From: Thauera phenolivorans
Lineage (GTDB): Bacteria; Pseudomonadota; Gammaproteobacteria; Burkholderiales; Rhodocyclaceae
Assembly: GCF_001696715.1 (NCBI RefSeq)
Contig: NZ_MBFM01000001.1
Coordinates: 107,525-148,690 of the forward strand
DNA length: 41,166 bases
Direction: 5' to 3'
Part shown: positions 23,698 through 32,149 of the stretch, in pieces
Layout of the letters: every line of letters begins with the position of its first letter
Position numbering within the stretch: position 1 is the stretch's first letter
Made by a program: the position numbers and the translations under genes
Notes under the pieces: generated by a model
The model's input: only the letters and a program-made list of their open reading frames with translations
Told to the model about the DNA's origin: nothing
The model's database searches: none

Positions 23698-24644
23698 GCC
23701 GGCCCGCGCGCCTCGGCGGCCGCGCCCGCCATCGGCTCGCCCGGCAGCATGACCCGGATCGCTGCCGGGCGCGTGCCGAAGCACAGGGGGGTGCGCAGAT
23801 TGAACAGTTCGCCGTCGAGCGCCACCCGGATGCGGCGTCGGCGCGGATGCACCCGCAGGCGGTCGGCGCAGAAGGATTCCAACCTCTCCTCCTGCTGCAG
23901 CGCGCGCGCGAGACCGGACAGGGCCAGCCGCAGCATGCCCCATAAACCCACCGGCCTCAGCACCACCACCGCCAGTCGGCCGTCGCGCAGGCAGTGTGCG
24001 ACGTCGAGCGAGACGTCGCGCAGCTGCAGCGCATTGCTACCGACGAAGACCATCGGGGTACGCACCCGCTGCGCGCGGCCGCCGGCCTCGAGCTCGAGAT
24101 CCATCAGCGGATGGCCGCGCAGCAGGCTGAGCACGGTCGAGGCGATCACCACCGCGCGGTTGCGGCCGAAGCGGGCGGTGTCGCGCTCGCGCTGCGCCAC
24201 CGCCCGGGCGTAGAGGCCGAAGCTGGCGTTGACGAGGAAGACCCGCTCGTTGACCTCGCCGAGCGCGACCGCGCGCGGCGCGCCGTCGAGCGCCAGCGCA
24301 AGCGCGGCATCGCTGTCCTCGGGTATGCCGTGATTGCGGGCGAAGAAGTTGAAGGTCCCGACCGGCACCACCGCCAGCGGCACCGCCCCCCCGGCGAGTT
24401 CCTGCGCCACGCTGCGGACCGTGCCGTCGCCGCCAGCGGCGACCACCACGCCGCCATCGGCCCGTGCCGCCGCGTGCGCCCGGCGAACGGCCCCCTCCAG
24501 CCCGCCCGGCCCGACGCTGTCGTGCAGCACCAGGGTGCGGCCGGCGCGCGCGCAGGCCGCACGTGCGCGCTCGACCAGGCTCGCGCCCTCGCCTGCGCCC
24601 GAGGCGGGATTTGCCACCAGGTGCAGCGGCGGCCCGCCCGTCAC
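23694..24644 (-). CDS. Diacylglycerol kinase-family lipid kinase
   Basis: About 316 residues. The DAGK catalytic domain shows LHLVANPASGAGEG at the N-terminus, VVAAGGDGTVRSVAQEL (GGDGT nucleotide-binding loop), VPVGTFNFFARNHGIP, and a beta-rich C-terminal domain with VALDGELFNLRTPL. Members phosphorylate diacylglycerol, sphingosine-like or related lipids (YegS/DgkB types). The start is uncertain: an ATG at 24704 would add 20 residues (IHNLSHAQHTADGD...) translated from the structured repeat B and has no ribosome-binding site, whereas the GTG at 24644 begins just before the conserved part. I therefore use the GTG. It is coupled by ATGA to the metallophosphoesterase downstream. Confidence 0.85.
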   Translation of the reverse strand: MTGGPPLHLVANPASGAGEGASLVERARAACARAGRTLVLHDSVGPGGLEGAVRRAHAAARADGGVVVAAGGDGTVRSVAQELAGGAVPLAVVPVGTFNFFARNHGIPEDSDAALALALDGAPRAVALGEVNERVFLVNASFGLYARAVAQRERDTARFGRNRAVVIASTVLSLLRGHPLMDLELEAGGRAQRVRTPMVFVGSNALQLRDVSLDVAHCLRDGRLAVVVLRPVGLWGMLRLALSGLARALQQEERLESFCADRLRVHPRRRRIRVALDGELFNLRTPLCFGTRPAAIRVMLPGEPMAGAAAEARGPA

Positions 24645-24650
24645 GCGCGG

Positions 24651-24746
24651 CTTGTCCCCATCCGCAGTGTGCTGCGCGTGGGATAAGTTGTGGATAGGCG
24701 GCATAGGTCGATGAGCCTAAAGGCGTTTTCGCGATCGCCCAAAAAT
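24651..24746 (+). repeat. Structured intergenic repeat, copy B
   Basis: Upstream of the lipid kinase gene. CTTGTCCC (24651-24658) pairs with GGGATAAG (24680-24687) exactly as in copy A, but the inner stem is CGCAG-tgtg-CTGCG (24663-24676) instead of GGCCT/AGGCC, so pairing is kept while sequence differs. TGTGGATAG (24689-24697) replaces the DnaA-box-like sequence with one change. A final stem GGCG/CGCC with a 10-base loop (24722-24739) precedes CAAAAAT. The orientation is the same as copy A. Confidence 0.65.
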
Positions 24747-24763
24747 GCGGCACACGCGCAGGA

Positions 24764-25651
24764 TCAGGGCAGCAGCCGTTGCCGCATGTATACCGGAAAT
24801 CGCGGCAGGCCGCCGCTGCCGAGCTCGCGGTAGCGATAGGTGACCTCGCTGCCGAGCGGTGGTGGCGCACGACGCTCGGCCTCGCTCAGCCCGCTGCCGA
24901 TGCGAAAACGCCGGCCGTCCGGCGCCTCGACCTCGAGCGCACCGACCAGACCGCGGTACCTGCCCTTGCCCGGCACGTAGCCCACCACCCTGGCCTCGGC
25001 GTCGAGCGAGGGCGTGAGCTTGAGCAGGGCCTCGCTGCGACCCGGCCGCCAGCGCGCATCGGCACGATGGAGCATCAGGCCCTCGCCGCCGCCGGCGAGG
25101 ACGGCGGCGAGGGTGGCGGCCAGCTCGGCCCGGTTCGCCACCGTGAACTGCGGCACCGCACGCAGCCACGGTCGGCCAGCCGCCGCCACCAGTTCGGCGA
25201 GCCGCGCGGCGCGCGCTCGAAACGGCGCGGCGTCTGCGGGCAGGTCGAACACCATGTAGCGCACGGCGCGCCAGGCGATATCGTCCGCCTGCTGGCGGCG
25301 AACCAGGCCGGAGAGTGCGTCGAAGCGGCCGCGCCCGAGCCACAGCTCGCCGTCGAGCGGGATCGCCGGCAGGCCGGCGAGGAACCAGGGCGGCGCCGCG
25401 ATCGCCCGTCCGCCGCGCAGGCGCAGCGCCGCGCCGTCCCAATGCGCGCGCACGCCGTCGAGCTTCTCGCTCACCAAGTAGGCCGCCGGATCGAGGCCGT
25501 CGCGCCAGCGTTCGGCGAGCATCGGCGCATGCGGCATAGCCGCGTCGGGCGCGGTTGCAAACGCGGACGGCGCAAACGCGCCGAAAGAAATGGCGCTCAG
25601 GGCGAGCGCGAAAAAACGTACGCGTGGCAACGTAGCAATCGCTTTCCTCAT
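24764..25651 (-). CDS. ATP-dependent DNA ligase, exported Lig E type
   Basis: A 295-residue precursor with an N-terminal signal peptide (to about residue 32, ALSAISFGAFAPSAFA). The mature enzyme is a minimal ATP-dependent ligase. Motif I is SEKLDGVRAHW, with the Lys that becomes adenylylated; motif III is in the LDGELWLGRGRF and MVFDLP regions; motif IV is GGGEGLMLHR and motif V LLKLTPS. A short OB fold finishes the chain (VGALEVEAPDGRRFRIGSG, LGSEVTYRYRELG). No DNA-binding, LigD or extra C-terminal domains are present. Lig E enzymes of Neisseria and Haemophilus are periplasmic and thought to act on incoming or extracellular DNA. GAGG 7 bp before the ATG at 25651 sets the start. It is divergent from a lipoprotein gene and stands alone. 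Confidence 0.92.
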   Translation of the reverse strand: MRKAIATLPRVRFFALALSAISFGAFAPSAFATAPDAAMPHAPMLAERWRDGLDPAAYLVSEKLDGVRAHWDGAALRLRGGRAIAAPPWFLAGLPAIPLDGELWLGRGRFDALSGLVRRQQADDIAWRAVRYMVFDLPADAAPFRARAARLAELVAAAGRPWLRAVPQFTVANRAELAATLAAVLAGGGEGLMLHRADARWRPGRSEALLKLTPSLDAEARVVGYVPGKGRYRGLVGALEVEAPDGRRFRIGSGLSEAERRAPPPLGSEVTYRYRELGSGGLPRFPVYMRQRLLP

Positions 25652-25902
25652 ATTCGATCCTCATCAATGTGCACGTGGCGCCAATTATTCCATAAGCATT
25701 ATCGCAAAACGGCTGCAGGAATCGTTGCATCACCGCCAGCGCATCGGATCGGCAAAGGGCGAACGGCGTCGGCGCGATTGCGTGGAAACTCCAAAGTCGA
25801 GCCATTCCGGATTCGTTCAACGCGACTGATAGGAACTATGTCTCACTCGCCGTCAGGCCGGAATTGAGCGGGGATCGACGATTTGCTACCTTCAGCCACC
25901 AT

Positions 25903-25932
25903 CTGACATACGCCGCTGTACTTTTTTATGCT
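25903..25932 (+). promoter_or_regulatory. Probable promoter of the lipoprotein pair
   Basis: CTGACA (25903-25908), an 18-bp spacer containing a run of six T, and TATGCT (25927-25932), in the 330-bp divergent region between the ligase and lipoprotein genes. The start would lie about 43 bp before the ATG at 25982. The rest of that intergenic region (25652-25902) holds an AT-richer patch at 25680-25710, probably the ligase promoter, and nothing else I can name. Confidence 0.5.
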
Positions 25933-25981
25933 CGCATCGTCATCGGTGACGCGACGCGGCCCCTCCCGGAGATCCTGCTCG

Positions 25982-26665
25982 ATGAAACAAGCCCTCGTTT
26001 CCGCTGCCGCCGCAGCCATGCTGGCGACAGCCTGTGCCACACCATACGCACCCGCGCCGCTGGCAACCAACTTCGAAACCAGCAAGCAACACAAGCTCCA
26101 AGCGGCTGCGCACTGGAACACCATCGCGCAGGATGTCGCCGCCAAGCTGTCCATCGGCCTTTCCGAGAACGTGCCGCTATACGTCCATCAGAACGCCGAC
26201 GCCACCAGCTTCGAGCGCGCCTTTGCCGGACAGTTGATCACTGCCCTGATGGAAGCAGGCCACCCGCTCATGCGCACTCCGGAAGGTGCGATGCGCGTCG
26301 AGGTGGAAACCCAGGCCGTGCCGTTCGCAGCAGACCGTCCGCAGTATCGCCACGCTGGCAAGGCCACCGCGCTCGGCGCCGGCCTGTGGGCCCTATACGA
26401 CATCGTCGAGTACGCTTCGAACGGCCCTGGCAAAGCCGCACTGCTCGCCGTCGGAGCGATGGACGCGTACGCTTGGTTCGATTCCGAATTCGCTGGCGGC
26501 GGCACGCCGGAGATGGAAATCATCGTCAACACCAGCGTCACCGATGCCAACCGCTACGTTGCGCGCAACACGAGCGTCTATTACGTCGCCGACGCCGACC
26601 AGCGTCTCTACGCCGCCCAACAACAAGTGCGGACCAAGACCCTGCGAGTCGAAGGAGGCGAATGA
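25982..26665 (+). CDS. Putative outer-membrane lipoprotein of unknown function
   Basis: A 227-residue precursor with a lipoprotein signal peptide ending in the lipobox LATAC (modified Cys at residue 19). The mature protein is mixed alpha/beta. A short hydrophobic Gly/Ala-rich segment lies around residues 130-165 (KATALGAGLWALYDIVEYAS, AALLAVGAMDAYAW), and a beta-rich C-terminal part follows (EMEIIVNTSVTDANRYVARN, SVYYVADADQRLY). I do not recognise the family. GGAG 10 bp upstream supports the ATG at 25982. Its stop overlaps the start of the FlgO-like gene (ATGA), so both proteins are made from one transcript and may work together at the outer membrane. Confidence 0.8.
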   Translation: MKQALVSAAAAAMLATACATPYAPAPLATNFETSKQHKLQAAAHWNTIAQDVAAKLSIGLSENVPLYVHQNADATSFERAFAGQLITALMEAGHPLMRTPEGAMRVEVETQAVPFAADRPQYRHAGKATALGAGLWALYDIVEYASNGPGKAALLAVGAMDAYAWFDSEFAGGGTPEMEIIVNTSVTDANRYVARNTSVYYVADADQRLYAAQQQVRTKTLRVEGGE

Positions 26666-27231
26666 TGACGCTCAAGAATACCGTTCTCGCCGCGCTCGCG
26701 GGGGTGCTCACGATCGGCGCCGCGGGCTGCGCCACGGAGACCGCGACCGTACGTAAAGATCCCACCTACGAGCAGGCCACGACCAACCCGCTGATCCCGG
26801 CAAACTACGCGGCCGCCGACAGCTTGCTCGCGCAACTGCAAGGCCGGCTCGCCACAGAACATCCGTTGATCGTGGCTACCGTGGTGAATATCGATGCGCT
26901 CGATCGCTCCTCGACCCTTGGCCGGCTCATCTCCGAGCAAGTTTCCGCGCGCTTCACGCTTGCCGGCCACCGCATGATCGAGATGAAGTTCCGCAACAAC
27001 GTCTATATGGCGCGCGACCAGGGCGAACTCATGCTGACCCGCGAGATCCGCGACATCGCCAGTTCGCACAACGCTCAAGCGGTAATCATCGGCACCTATG
27101 CGCAAAGCAGCGACATGGTGTTCGTGAACCTGAAGGTGATCGACCCCGAAAACAACATCGCGATGGCGGTGCATGACTATGCCCTCCCGCTCGATGCGAT
27201 GACGCGGCCGATGATGCGCGCCGCGCGCTGA
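26662..27231 (+). CDS. FlgO-like lipoprotein
   Basis: A 189-residue precursor with lipobox GAAGC (modified Cys at residue 23). The mature part resembles the FlgO domain: NYAAADSLLAQL, PLIVATVVNIDALDRSSTLGRLISEQVSARF, MIEMKFRNNVYMARDQGELMLTREIRDIA, AQAVIIGTYAQSSDMVFVNLKVID and a final ALPLDAMTRPMM. FlgO was named for a Vibrio outer-membrane protein needed for flagellar function, but the fold is widespread and no flagellar gene is in this window, so a motility role is not implied. AAGGAGG (26652-26658) sets the start; two ATG codons are in tandem (26662 and 26665). It is translationally coupled to the upstream lipoprotein. Confidence 0.85.
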   Translation: MMTLKNTVLAALAGVLTIGAAGCATETATVRKDPTYEQATTNPLIPANYAAADSLLAQLQGRLATEHPLIVATVVNIDALDRSSTLGRLISEQVSARFTLAGHRMIEMKFRNNVYMARDQGELMLTREIRDIASSHNAQAVIIGTYAQSSDMVFVNLKVIDPENNIAMAVHDYALPLDAMTRPMMRAAR

Positions 27232-27260
27232 AGCCTTCGCGCATAGCGCCCCGGCTCAAG

Positions 27261-27291
27261 GGCGATGATCGATGATGGTCGTCGCCTTTTT
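27261..27291 (+). terminator. Rho-independent terminator after the FlgO-like gene
   Basis: GGCGATGATC (27261-27270) pairs along its full length with GGTCGTCGCC (27277-27286), with two G-T pairs, around a six-base loop, and is followed by TTTTT (27287-27291). It is 30 bp past the FlgO-like stop and separates the lipoprotein pair from miaA. Confidence 0.85.
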
Positions 27292-27354
27292 CGTTTCTGG
27301 CGTCGGCTTGAGGGATAATCGCCTTCGCTTTCCCTCTCCGCACCGTATAGACGA

Positions 27355-28317
27355 TTGAGGACCCACGCCTTCCCTCTTCCCCCAGCCCTGCTGCTGCTCG
27401 GTCCCACCGCCAGCGGCAAGACCGCGAGCGCGCTCGCGCTCGCACAGGCGCTGCCGGTAGAGATCGTCAGCGTCGATTCGGCACTGGTCTATCGCGACAT
27501 GGACATCGGCACCGCCAAGCCGAGTGCCGCGGAGCTCGCGAGCTGCCCCCATCATCTGATCGACATCGTGTCGCCGGAGGCGCGCTATTCCGCCGCGCGC
27601 TTTCGCGCCGATGCGATCCGGCTGATGGCCGAGATCAGCGACCGTGGCCGCATTCCCCTGCTCGCCGGCGGCACCATGCTCTACTTCAAGGCCTTGCGCG
27701 ACGGTCTCTCGGACCTGCCACCAGCCGATGCCGCGCTGCGCCGGGCGATCGACGAGGCCGCCGCCGCGCGCGGCTGGCGGGCGCTCCACGCCGAGCTCGC
27801 CGCCCTCGACCCGGCCGCGGCCGCCCGCCTCGAGCCCACCGACGCCCAGCGCATCCAGCGCGCGCTCGAGATCGTGCGGCTCACCGGCCGCCCGCTCGCC
27901 GAGAGCTATGCGCAGAAGGAGGACGCCGCCCTCCCCTGCCGCCTGCTGCCGATCACCCTCGCGCCCTCCGACCGCGCCGTGCTGCACGCGCGCATTGCCG
28001 CGCGCTTCGAAGCCATGCTGCACGCGGGCTTCGTCGACGAGGTGCGCAGGCTGCGGGCAAAGTACCGGCTTACGCCCGACATGCCCTCGATGCGCTGCGT
28101 CGGCTATCGCCAGGCGTGGGAATACCTCGACGGCGAGATCGGCTACGACGAGCTTCGCTTCAAGGGCATCGCCGCCACCCGCCAGCTCGCCAAGCGCCAG
28201 CTCACCTGGCAGCGCCAGTTCCGCGAGCGCTGGCCGGACCTGGTCGAGCTCGACTGCCTGCGCCCCGACCTTCCCGAAGCGGTCGGTCGGGCGGCACTCC
28301 GGCTGCTCGGGCGCTGA
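27355..28317 (+). CDS. miaA: tRNA dimethylallyltransferase
   Basis: A 320-residue enzyme that transfers a dimethylallyl group to A37 of tRNAs reading UNN codons, the first step to (methylthio)isopentenyladenosine. Motifs: P-loop GPTASGKT (residues 16-23), [50 protein letters not shown], the swinging loop [16 protein letters not shown], and [13 protein letters not shown] with [12 protein letters not shown] near the C-terminus. The start is a TTG at 27355 with no clear ribosome-binding site; no ATG or GTG occurs in frame before the P-loop, so a TTG or other weak start is required. A possible -10 (GATAAT, 27314-27319) lies 36 bp upstream. It is separated from the lipoprotein pair by a terminator. 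Confidence 0.95.
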   Translation: MRTHAFPLPPALLLLGPTASGKTASALALAQALPVEIVSVDSALVYRDMDIGTAKPSAAELASCPHHLIDIVSPEARYSAARFRADAIRLMAEISDRGRIPLLAGGTMLYFKALRDGLSDLPPADAALRRAIDEAAAARGWRALHAELAALDPAAAARLEPTDAQRIQRALEIVRLTGRPLAESYAQKEDAALPCRLLPITLAPSDRAVLHARIAARFEAMLHAGFVDEVRRLRAKYRLTPDMPSMRCVGYRQAWEYLDGEIGYDELRFKGIAATRQLAKRQLTWQRQFRERWPDLVELDCLRPDLPEAVGRAALRLLGR

Positions 28318-28365
28318 ACGGGCAGCCCGGCCCCTCCCGATCACTCCCGCTCAAGGATGCCTCTC

Positions 28366-28911
28366 ATGGACCAGCAGATCATCGACGACATCAACCAATG
28401 GCTCGACGAGGTCGTCATCGGCCTCGACCTCTGCCCCTTCGCCGCGCGGCCGCGGCGGGAAAATCGGGTGCGCATCGCTGTGAGCCATGCCACCACCGAG
28501 GAGGCCCTGCTCGACGATCTGCAGGCCGAACTCGAACGGCTGTCCGACACCCCGGTGGCGGAACTGGAGACGACGCTGCTGGCGATCCCCGACATGCTCG
28601 CGGATTTCGCCGACTACAACGACTTCCTCGACGCGGTCGACCTGTGGGTGGAGCAGTTCGGTTGGGAGGGCGAGCTGCAGGTCGCGAGTTTCCATCCGCA
28701 GTACCAGTTCGCCGACACGGATGCGGACGACCCGGGCAATCTGACCAACCGCTCCCCCTGGCCGCTGCTGCACATCATCCGCGAGGAGAGTCTGGAGAAG
28801 GCGATCGAGCACTACCCGGACGTCGACGGCATTCCCGAACGCAACGTCGCCCGCATGAAGACGCTGAGCGCCGCGGAGAAGGAACGCCTGTTCCCCTACC
28901 TCTTCGGCTGA
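28366..28911 (+). CDS. DUF1415-domain protein
   Basis: A 181-residue cytoplasmic protein of the DUF1415 family, recognised by NQWLDEVVIGLDLCPFAARP near the N-terminus, then DFADYNDFLDAVDLWVEQ, LQVASFHPQYQFADTDADD, NLTNRSPWPLLHIIREESLEKAI and IPERNVARMKTL. The invariant-looking Cys, His and Asp residues suggest an enzyme or metal site, but no function is established. I start at the second ATG (28366), because AAGGA (28353-28357) is 8 bp before it; the ATG at 28357 overlaps that site and would add three residues. It is 48 bp after miaA, possibly co-transcribed. Confidence 0.9.
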   Translation: MDQQIIDDINQWLDEVVIGLDLCPFAARPRRENRVRIAVSHATTEEALLDDLQAELERLSDTPVAELETTLLAIPDMLADFADYNDFLDAVDLWVEQFGWEGELQVASFHPQYQFADTDADDPGNLTNRSPWPLLHIIREESLEKAIEHYPDVDGIPERNVARMKTLSAAEKERLFPYLFG

Positions 28912-29059
28912 GCCGAGACCCTCCGCCGCTGCCACCCCGCGACCGCAAACACCCGACACACTCTGCTCAGCGTGGTTCGCGGCATCAGGGCCGAAGAAAA
29001 ACCCGCGAGCACGTTGAGCGGCGCGGGAAGCTGTCGATCGCGGCGCCCGGCTTCTTTCT

Positions 29060-32000
29060 TCAGGACACGCTTTCTGCGGGCGCTGGCTCCGCCAGCGCCG
29101 TGCGCTCCCGGCGTGCGAGCAGCGTATACACGGTCGGCACCACGAAGAGGGTGAAGAAGGTGCCGAGCAGCAGGCCGCCGACGATCACCCAGCCGATCTG
29201 CTGCCGGCTCTCGGCCCCCGCCCCGGTGGCCAGCGCGAGCGGCACCGAGCCGAGCACCATCGCCCCGGTGGTCATCAGGATCGGGCGCAGGCGCAGCACC
29301 GAGGCCTCGATCACCGCCTCTACCAGCGCGCGCCCCTGCTCGCGCAGCTGGTTGGTGAACTCCACGATCAGGATGCCGTGCTTGGTGATCAGGCCGACCA
29401 GGGTCACGAGGCCGATCTGGCTGTAGACGTTGAGCGTGCCGCCGGCCAGCCATAGCGCGCCGAGCGCACCGGTCATCGACAGCGGCACCGTCAGCATGAT
29501 GATGAAGGGGTCGCGGAAGCTCTCGAACTGGGCCGCCAGCACGAGGTAGATGAACAGCAGCGCGAGCACGAAAGCGAGCGCCAGGCTTGCCGAGCTGGTC
29601 ATGAATTCACGCGACTGGCCGTCGTAATCGGTGGCGTAGCCGCCCGGCAGGATGCGGGCGGCGGTCTCGTCCATCCACTGCAGCGCCTCGCCGAGCGCGT
29701 AGCCGGGCGCGAGGCCGGCGGAGATCGTGACCGCGCGGCGCTGGCCGAAGTGGTTCAGCTCGCGAGGCGCGATCGTCTCGTGCACCCTCACCACGCTGGC
29801 GAGCGGCACCATCTCGCCGCTGCCGGCGCGCACGAAGATGTCACGGATGTCGTGCGGAGCGGTTCGGCTGTCCTCCTCCAGCCGCACGATGACGTCGTAT
29901 TGCTCGGCGTCCTGCTTGTAGCGCGTCACCTGGCGGCCGCCGAGCATGGTCTCGAGGGTGCGGCCGATCACCTCCACCGACACCCCGAGGTCGGCGGCGC
30001 GGTCGCGGTCGACGTCCACCGCGAGCTCGGGCATCGTCAACTTGAGATCGGTGTCGGGCGAGACGAAGCCGGGGTTGTCGCGCATCGCGTCGAGGATCGC
30101 CTCGGTGTAGCCGGCGAGTTCCTCGTAGGAGGCGGAGGTGGTGATGACGAAGCCGACCGGCCGCGAGCGCGCGCTCTGGCCGAAGGAGGCGGGCAGCACC
30201 GGAAAGGCATTGACGCCAGGTATCGCGCGCAATTGCGGCTGCAGCTCGGCGGCGATCTGTCCCGCCTTGCGCTCGCGCGCCGACCAGTCCTGGAAGCCGA
30301 CGAAGGAGATGCCCTGGGACACCGTCGGATTGCCGGCGATCACCAGGTAGCGGTCGACTTCGGGCACGCCGGCGTAGATCGCCTCGATCTCGCGTGCGTA
30401 GCGCGCCATGTAGTCGATGGTCGCGCCTTCCGGCCCGGTGAACATGCCGATCACCCGGCCGCGGTCCTCGAGCGGGGCGAGCTCCGACTTGAGCTGGCCG
30501 AGCAGCAGCACCGAGCTGCCGGCGACCACGACGAAGGCGAGCATCACCAGCCAGCGCAGCCCGAGCGCCACCCGCAGCACGCGGCGGTACCCCTCGGTGA
30601 GCCAGTTGAGGAAGCGCTCGACCGCGTTGTAGATCGGTCCGTGCTTCGGCTCGTGGCGCAGCAGCTTCGAGCACATCATCGGCGACAGCGTCAGCGCGAC
30701 GAAGCCCGACACGATCACCGCCCCGGCCAGGGTCAGGGCGAACTCGGTGAAGAGCTTGCCGGTGCGCCCGGTCATGAAGGCCACCGGCGCATACACCGCG
30801 GCCAGCGTGATCGTCATCGCCACCACCGCGAAGCCGATCTCCTTCGCGCCGCGGAAGGCCGCCGCCACCGGCTCCATGCCGTCCTCGATGTGGCGGTAGA
30901 TGTTCTCCAGCACCACGATCGCATCGTCCACCACGAGGCCGATCGCCAGCACCAGCGCGAGCAGGGTCAGGGTGTTAATCGAGAAGCCGAGGGCGAACAT
31001 CAGGGTGAATGCGCCCACCAGCGACACCGGGATGGTCACCAGCGGCACCAGCATCGCGCGCCAGTTGCGCAGGAAGAACAGGCACACCGCTGCCACCAGC
31101 AGCACCGCCTCCCAGATCGTCGAGAACACCGCGGCGATCGAGCGCTCGATGAACACCGTGGTGTCGTTGGCGATGTCCATGCGCATGCCTTCGGGCAGCT
31201 CCGCCTGCAGCCGCGGCAGCATCTCGTCGAGGCCGCGCTTTAGGTCGAGCGGATTGGCGGTCGACTGCTTGATGAGGCCGATCGAGATCGACGGTCGCCC
31301 CATGAAGCGCACCGAGGTGCGCTCGTTCTCGGGTGCCACCTCGACCCGTCCGATGTCGCGAATGCGCACCGGATAGCCGCCCGCGCTCGTCGGCTCGCGC
31401 ACCACCACCGCGCCGAACTGATCGGGCTCGGTAAGGTCGGTGCGCGCGACCACGGCGAACTCGCGCTGCCGGCTCTCGATGCGGCCGGCCGGCAGCTCGA
31501 CGTTCTGGCCGCGGATCGCGTCTTCCACGTCCTGCACGGTGAGTCCGAAGGCGGCGAGGCGGTCGCGATCGAGCCAGATCCGCATCGAATAGCGCCGCTC
31601 GCCGTACAGGCGGGCGTCGGCCGCGCCCGCCAGGGTCTGCAGCCGCGGCTTCACGATGCGGTTGGCGAAATCGCTCATCTCGAGCGCGGAATGGCGGTCG
31701 GAGGAGAAGGCGATCCAAATGATCGGGCTGGCGTCGGCCTCGACCTTGGCGATTACCGGCTCGTCGATGTCGTCGGGCAGGCGGCGCCGCACCCGCGACA
31801 CGCGGTCGCGCACGTCGGCCGCGGCGCTGTCGGCGTCGCGCTCGACGCGGAAGCGCACCGTGATCTGGCTGCGCTCCTGGCGGCTGATCGAGGACAGCAC
31901 ATCGACCCCCTCGATGCCGGCGAGCGAATCCTCCAGCGGCTTGGTGACCTGGGACTCGACGATCTCGGCGCTGGCGCCGGTGTAGGTGGTGTCTACCGTC

Positions 32001-32134
32001 ACCACCGGCTCGTCGATGTTCGGGTATTCGCGCACCGTGAGCCGCGAGTAGGACATCAGCCCCACCAGCAGCACCATCAGCGACAGCACGGTGGCGAACA
32101 CCGGGCGCTTGATGCAGATCTCGGAGATGACCAT
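29060..32134 (-). CDS. RND-family efflux pump inner-membrane permease
   Basis: A 1024-residue proton-driven multidrug-type transporter (AcrB/MexB superfamily, HAE1-like). The N-terminus SEICIKRPVFATVLSLMVLL is the first of 12 transmembrane helices, with two large periplasmic loops (about 35-330 and 560-860). The proton-relay pair Asp403-Asp404 lies in helix 4 (GLVVDDAIVVLENI). PMMCSKLL ends helix 6, and the C-terminal half repeats the pattern (KHGILIVEFTNQL). It starts 15 bp after the adaptor gene, so the two form one leftward operon. No TolC-like outer-membrane gene and no regulator is adjacent, so the pump must use a channel encoded elsewhere. Substrates cannot be predicted. Confidence 0.96.
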   Translation of the reverse strand: MVISEICIKRPVFATVLSLMVLLVGLMSYSRLTVREYPNIDEPVVTVDTTYTGASAEIVESQVTKPLEDSLAGIEGVDVLSSISRQERSQITVRFRVERDADSAAADVRDRVSRVRRRLPDDIDEPVIAKVEADASPIIWIAFSSDRHSALEMSDFANRIVKPRLQTLAGAADARLYGERRYSMRIWLDRDRLAAFGLTVQDVEDAIRGQNVELPAGRIESRQREFAVVARTDLTEPDQFGAVVVREPTSAGGYPVRIRDIGRVEVAPENERTSVRFMGRPSISIGLIKQSTANPLDLKRGLDEMLPRLQAELPEGMRMDIANDTTVFIERSIAAVFSTIWEAVLLVAAVCLFFLRNWRAMLVPLVTIPVSLVGAFTLMFALGFSINTLTLLALVLAIGLVVDDAIVVLENIYRHIEDGMEPVAAAFRGAKEIGFAVVAMTITLAAVYAPVAFMTGRTGKLFTEFALTLAGAVIVSGFVALTLSPMMCSKLLRHEPKHGPIYNAVERFLNWLTEGYRRVLRVALGLRWLVMLAFVVVAGSSVLLLGQLKSELAPLEDRGRVIGMFTGPEGATIDYMARYAREIEAIYAGVPEVDRYLVIAGNPTVSQGISFVGFQDWSARERKAGQIAAELQPQLRAIPGVNAFPVLPASFGQSARSRPVGFVITTSASYEELAGYTEAILDAMRDNPGFVSPDTDLKLTMPELAVDVDRDRAADLGVSVEVIGRTLETMLGGRQVTRYKQDAEQYDVIVRLEEDSRTAPHDIRDIFVRAGSGEMVPLASVVRVHETIAPRELNHFGQRRAVTISAGLAPGYALGEALQWMDETAARILPGGYATDYDGQSREFMTSSASLALAFVLALLFIYLVLAAQFESFRDPFIIMLTVPLSMTGALGALWLAGGTLNVYSQIGLVTLVGLITKHGILIVEFTNQLREQGRALVEAVIEASVLRLRPILMTTGAMVLGSVPLALATGAGAESRQQIGWVIVGGLLLGTFFTLFVVPTVYTLLARRERTALAEPAPAESVS

Positions 32135-32149
32135 CGCCGCCGCCCCCGC

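Noticed and set aside
22801-24697. DnaA-box-like sequences as a replication origin
   Set aside because: Only one perfect and one imperfect box occur, within a repeat, without a box cluster, an AT-rich unwinding region or dnaA/dnaN/gyrB neighbours.
29750-31243. Long rightward open frame opposite the RND permease, and a similar one at 31691-33304
   Set aside because: Both are His/Arg/Glu-rich antisense shadows of the permease and adaptor genes, which carry all the family motifs.
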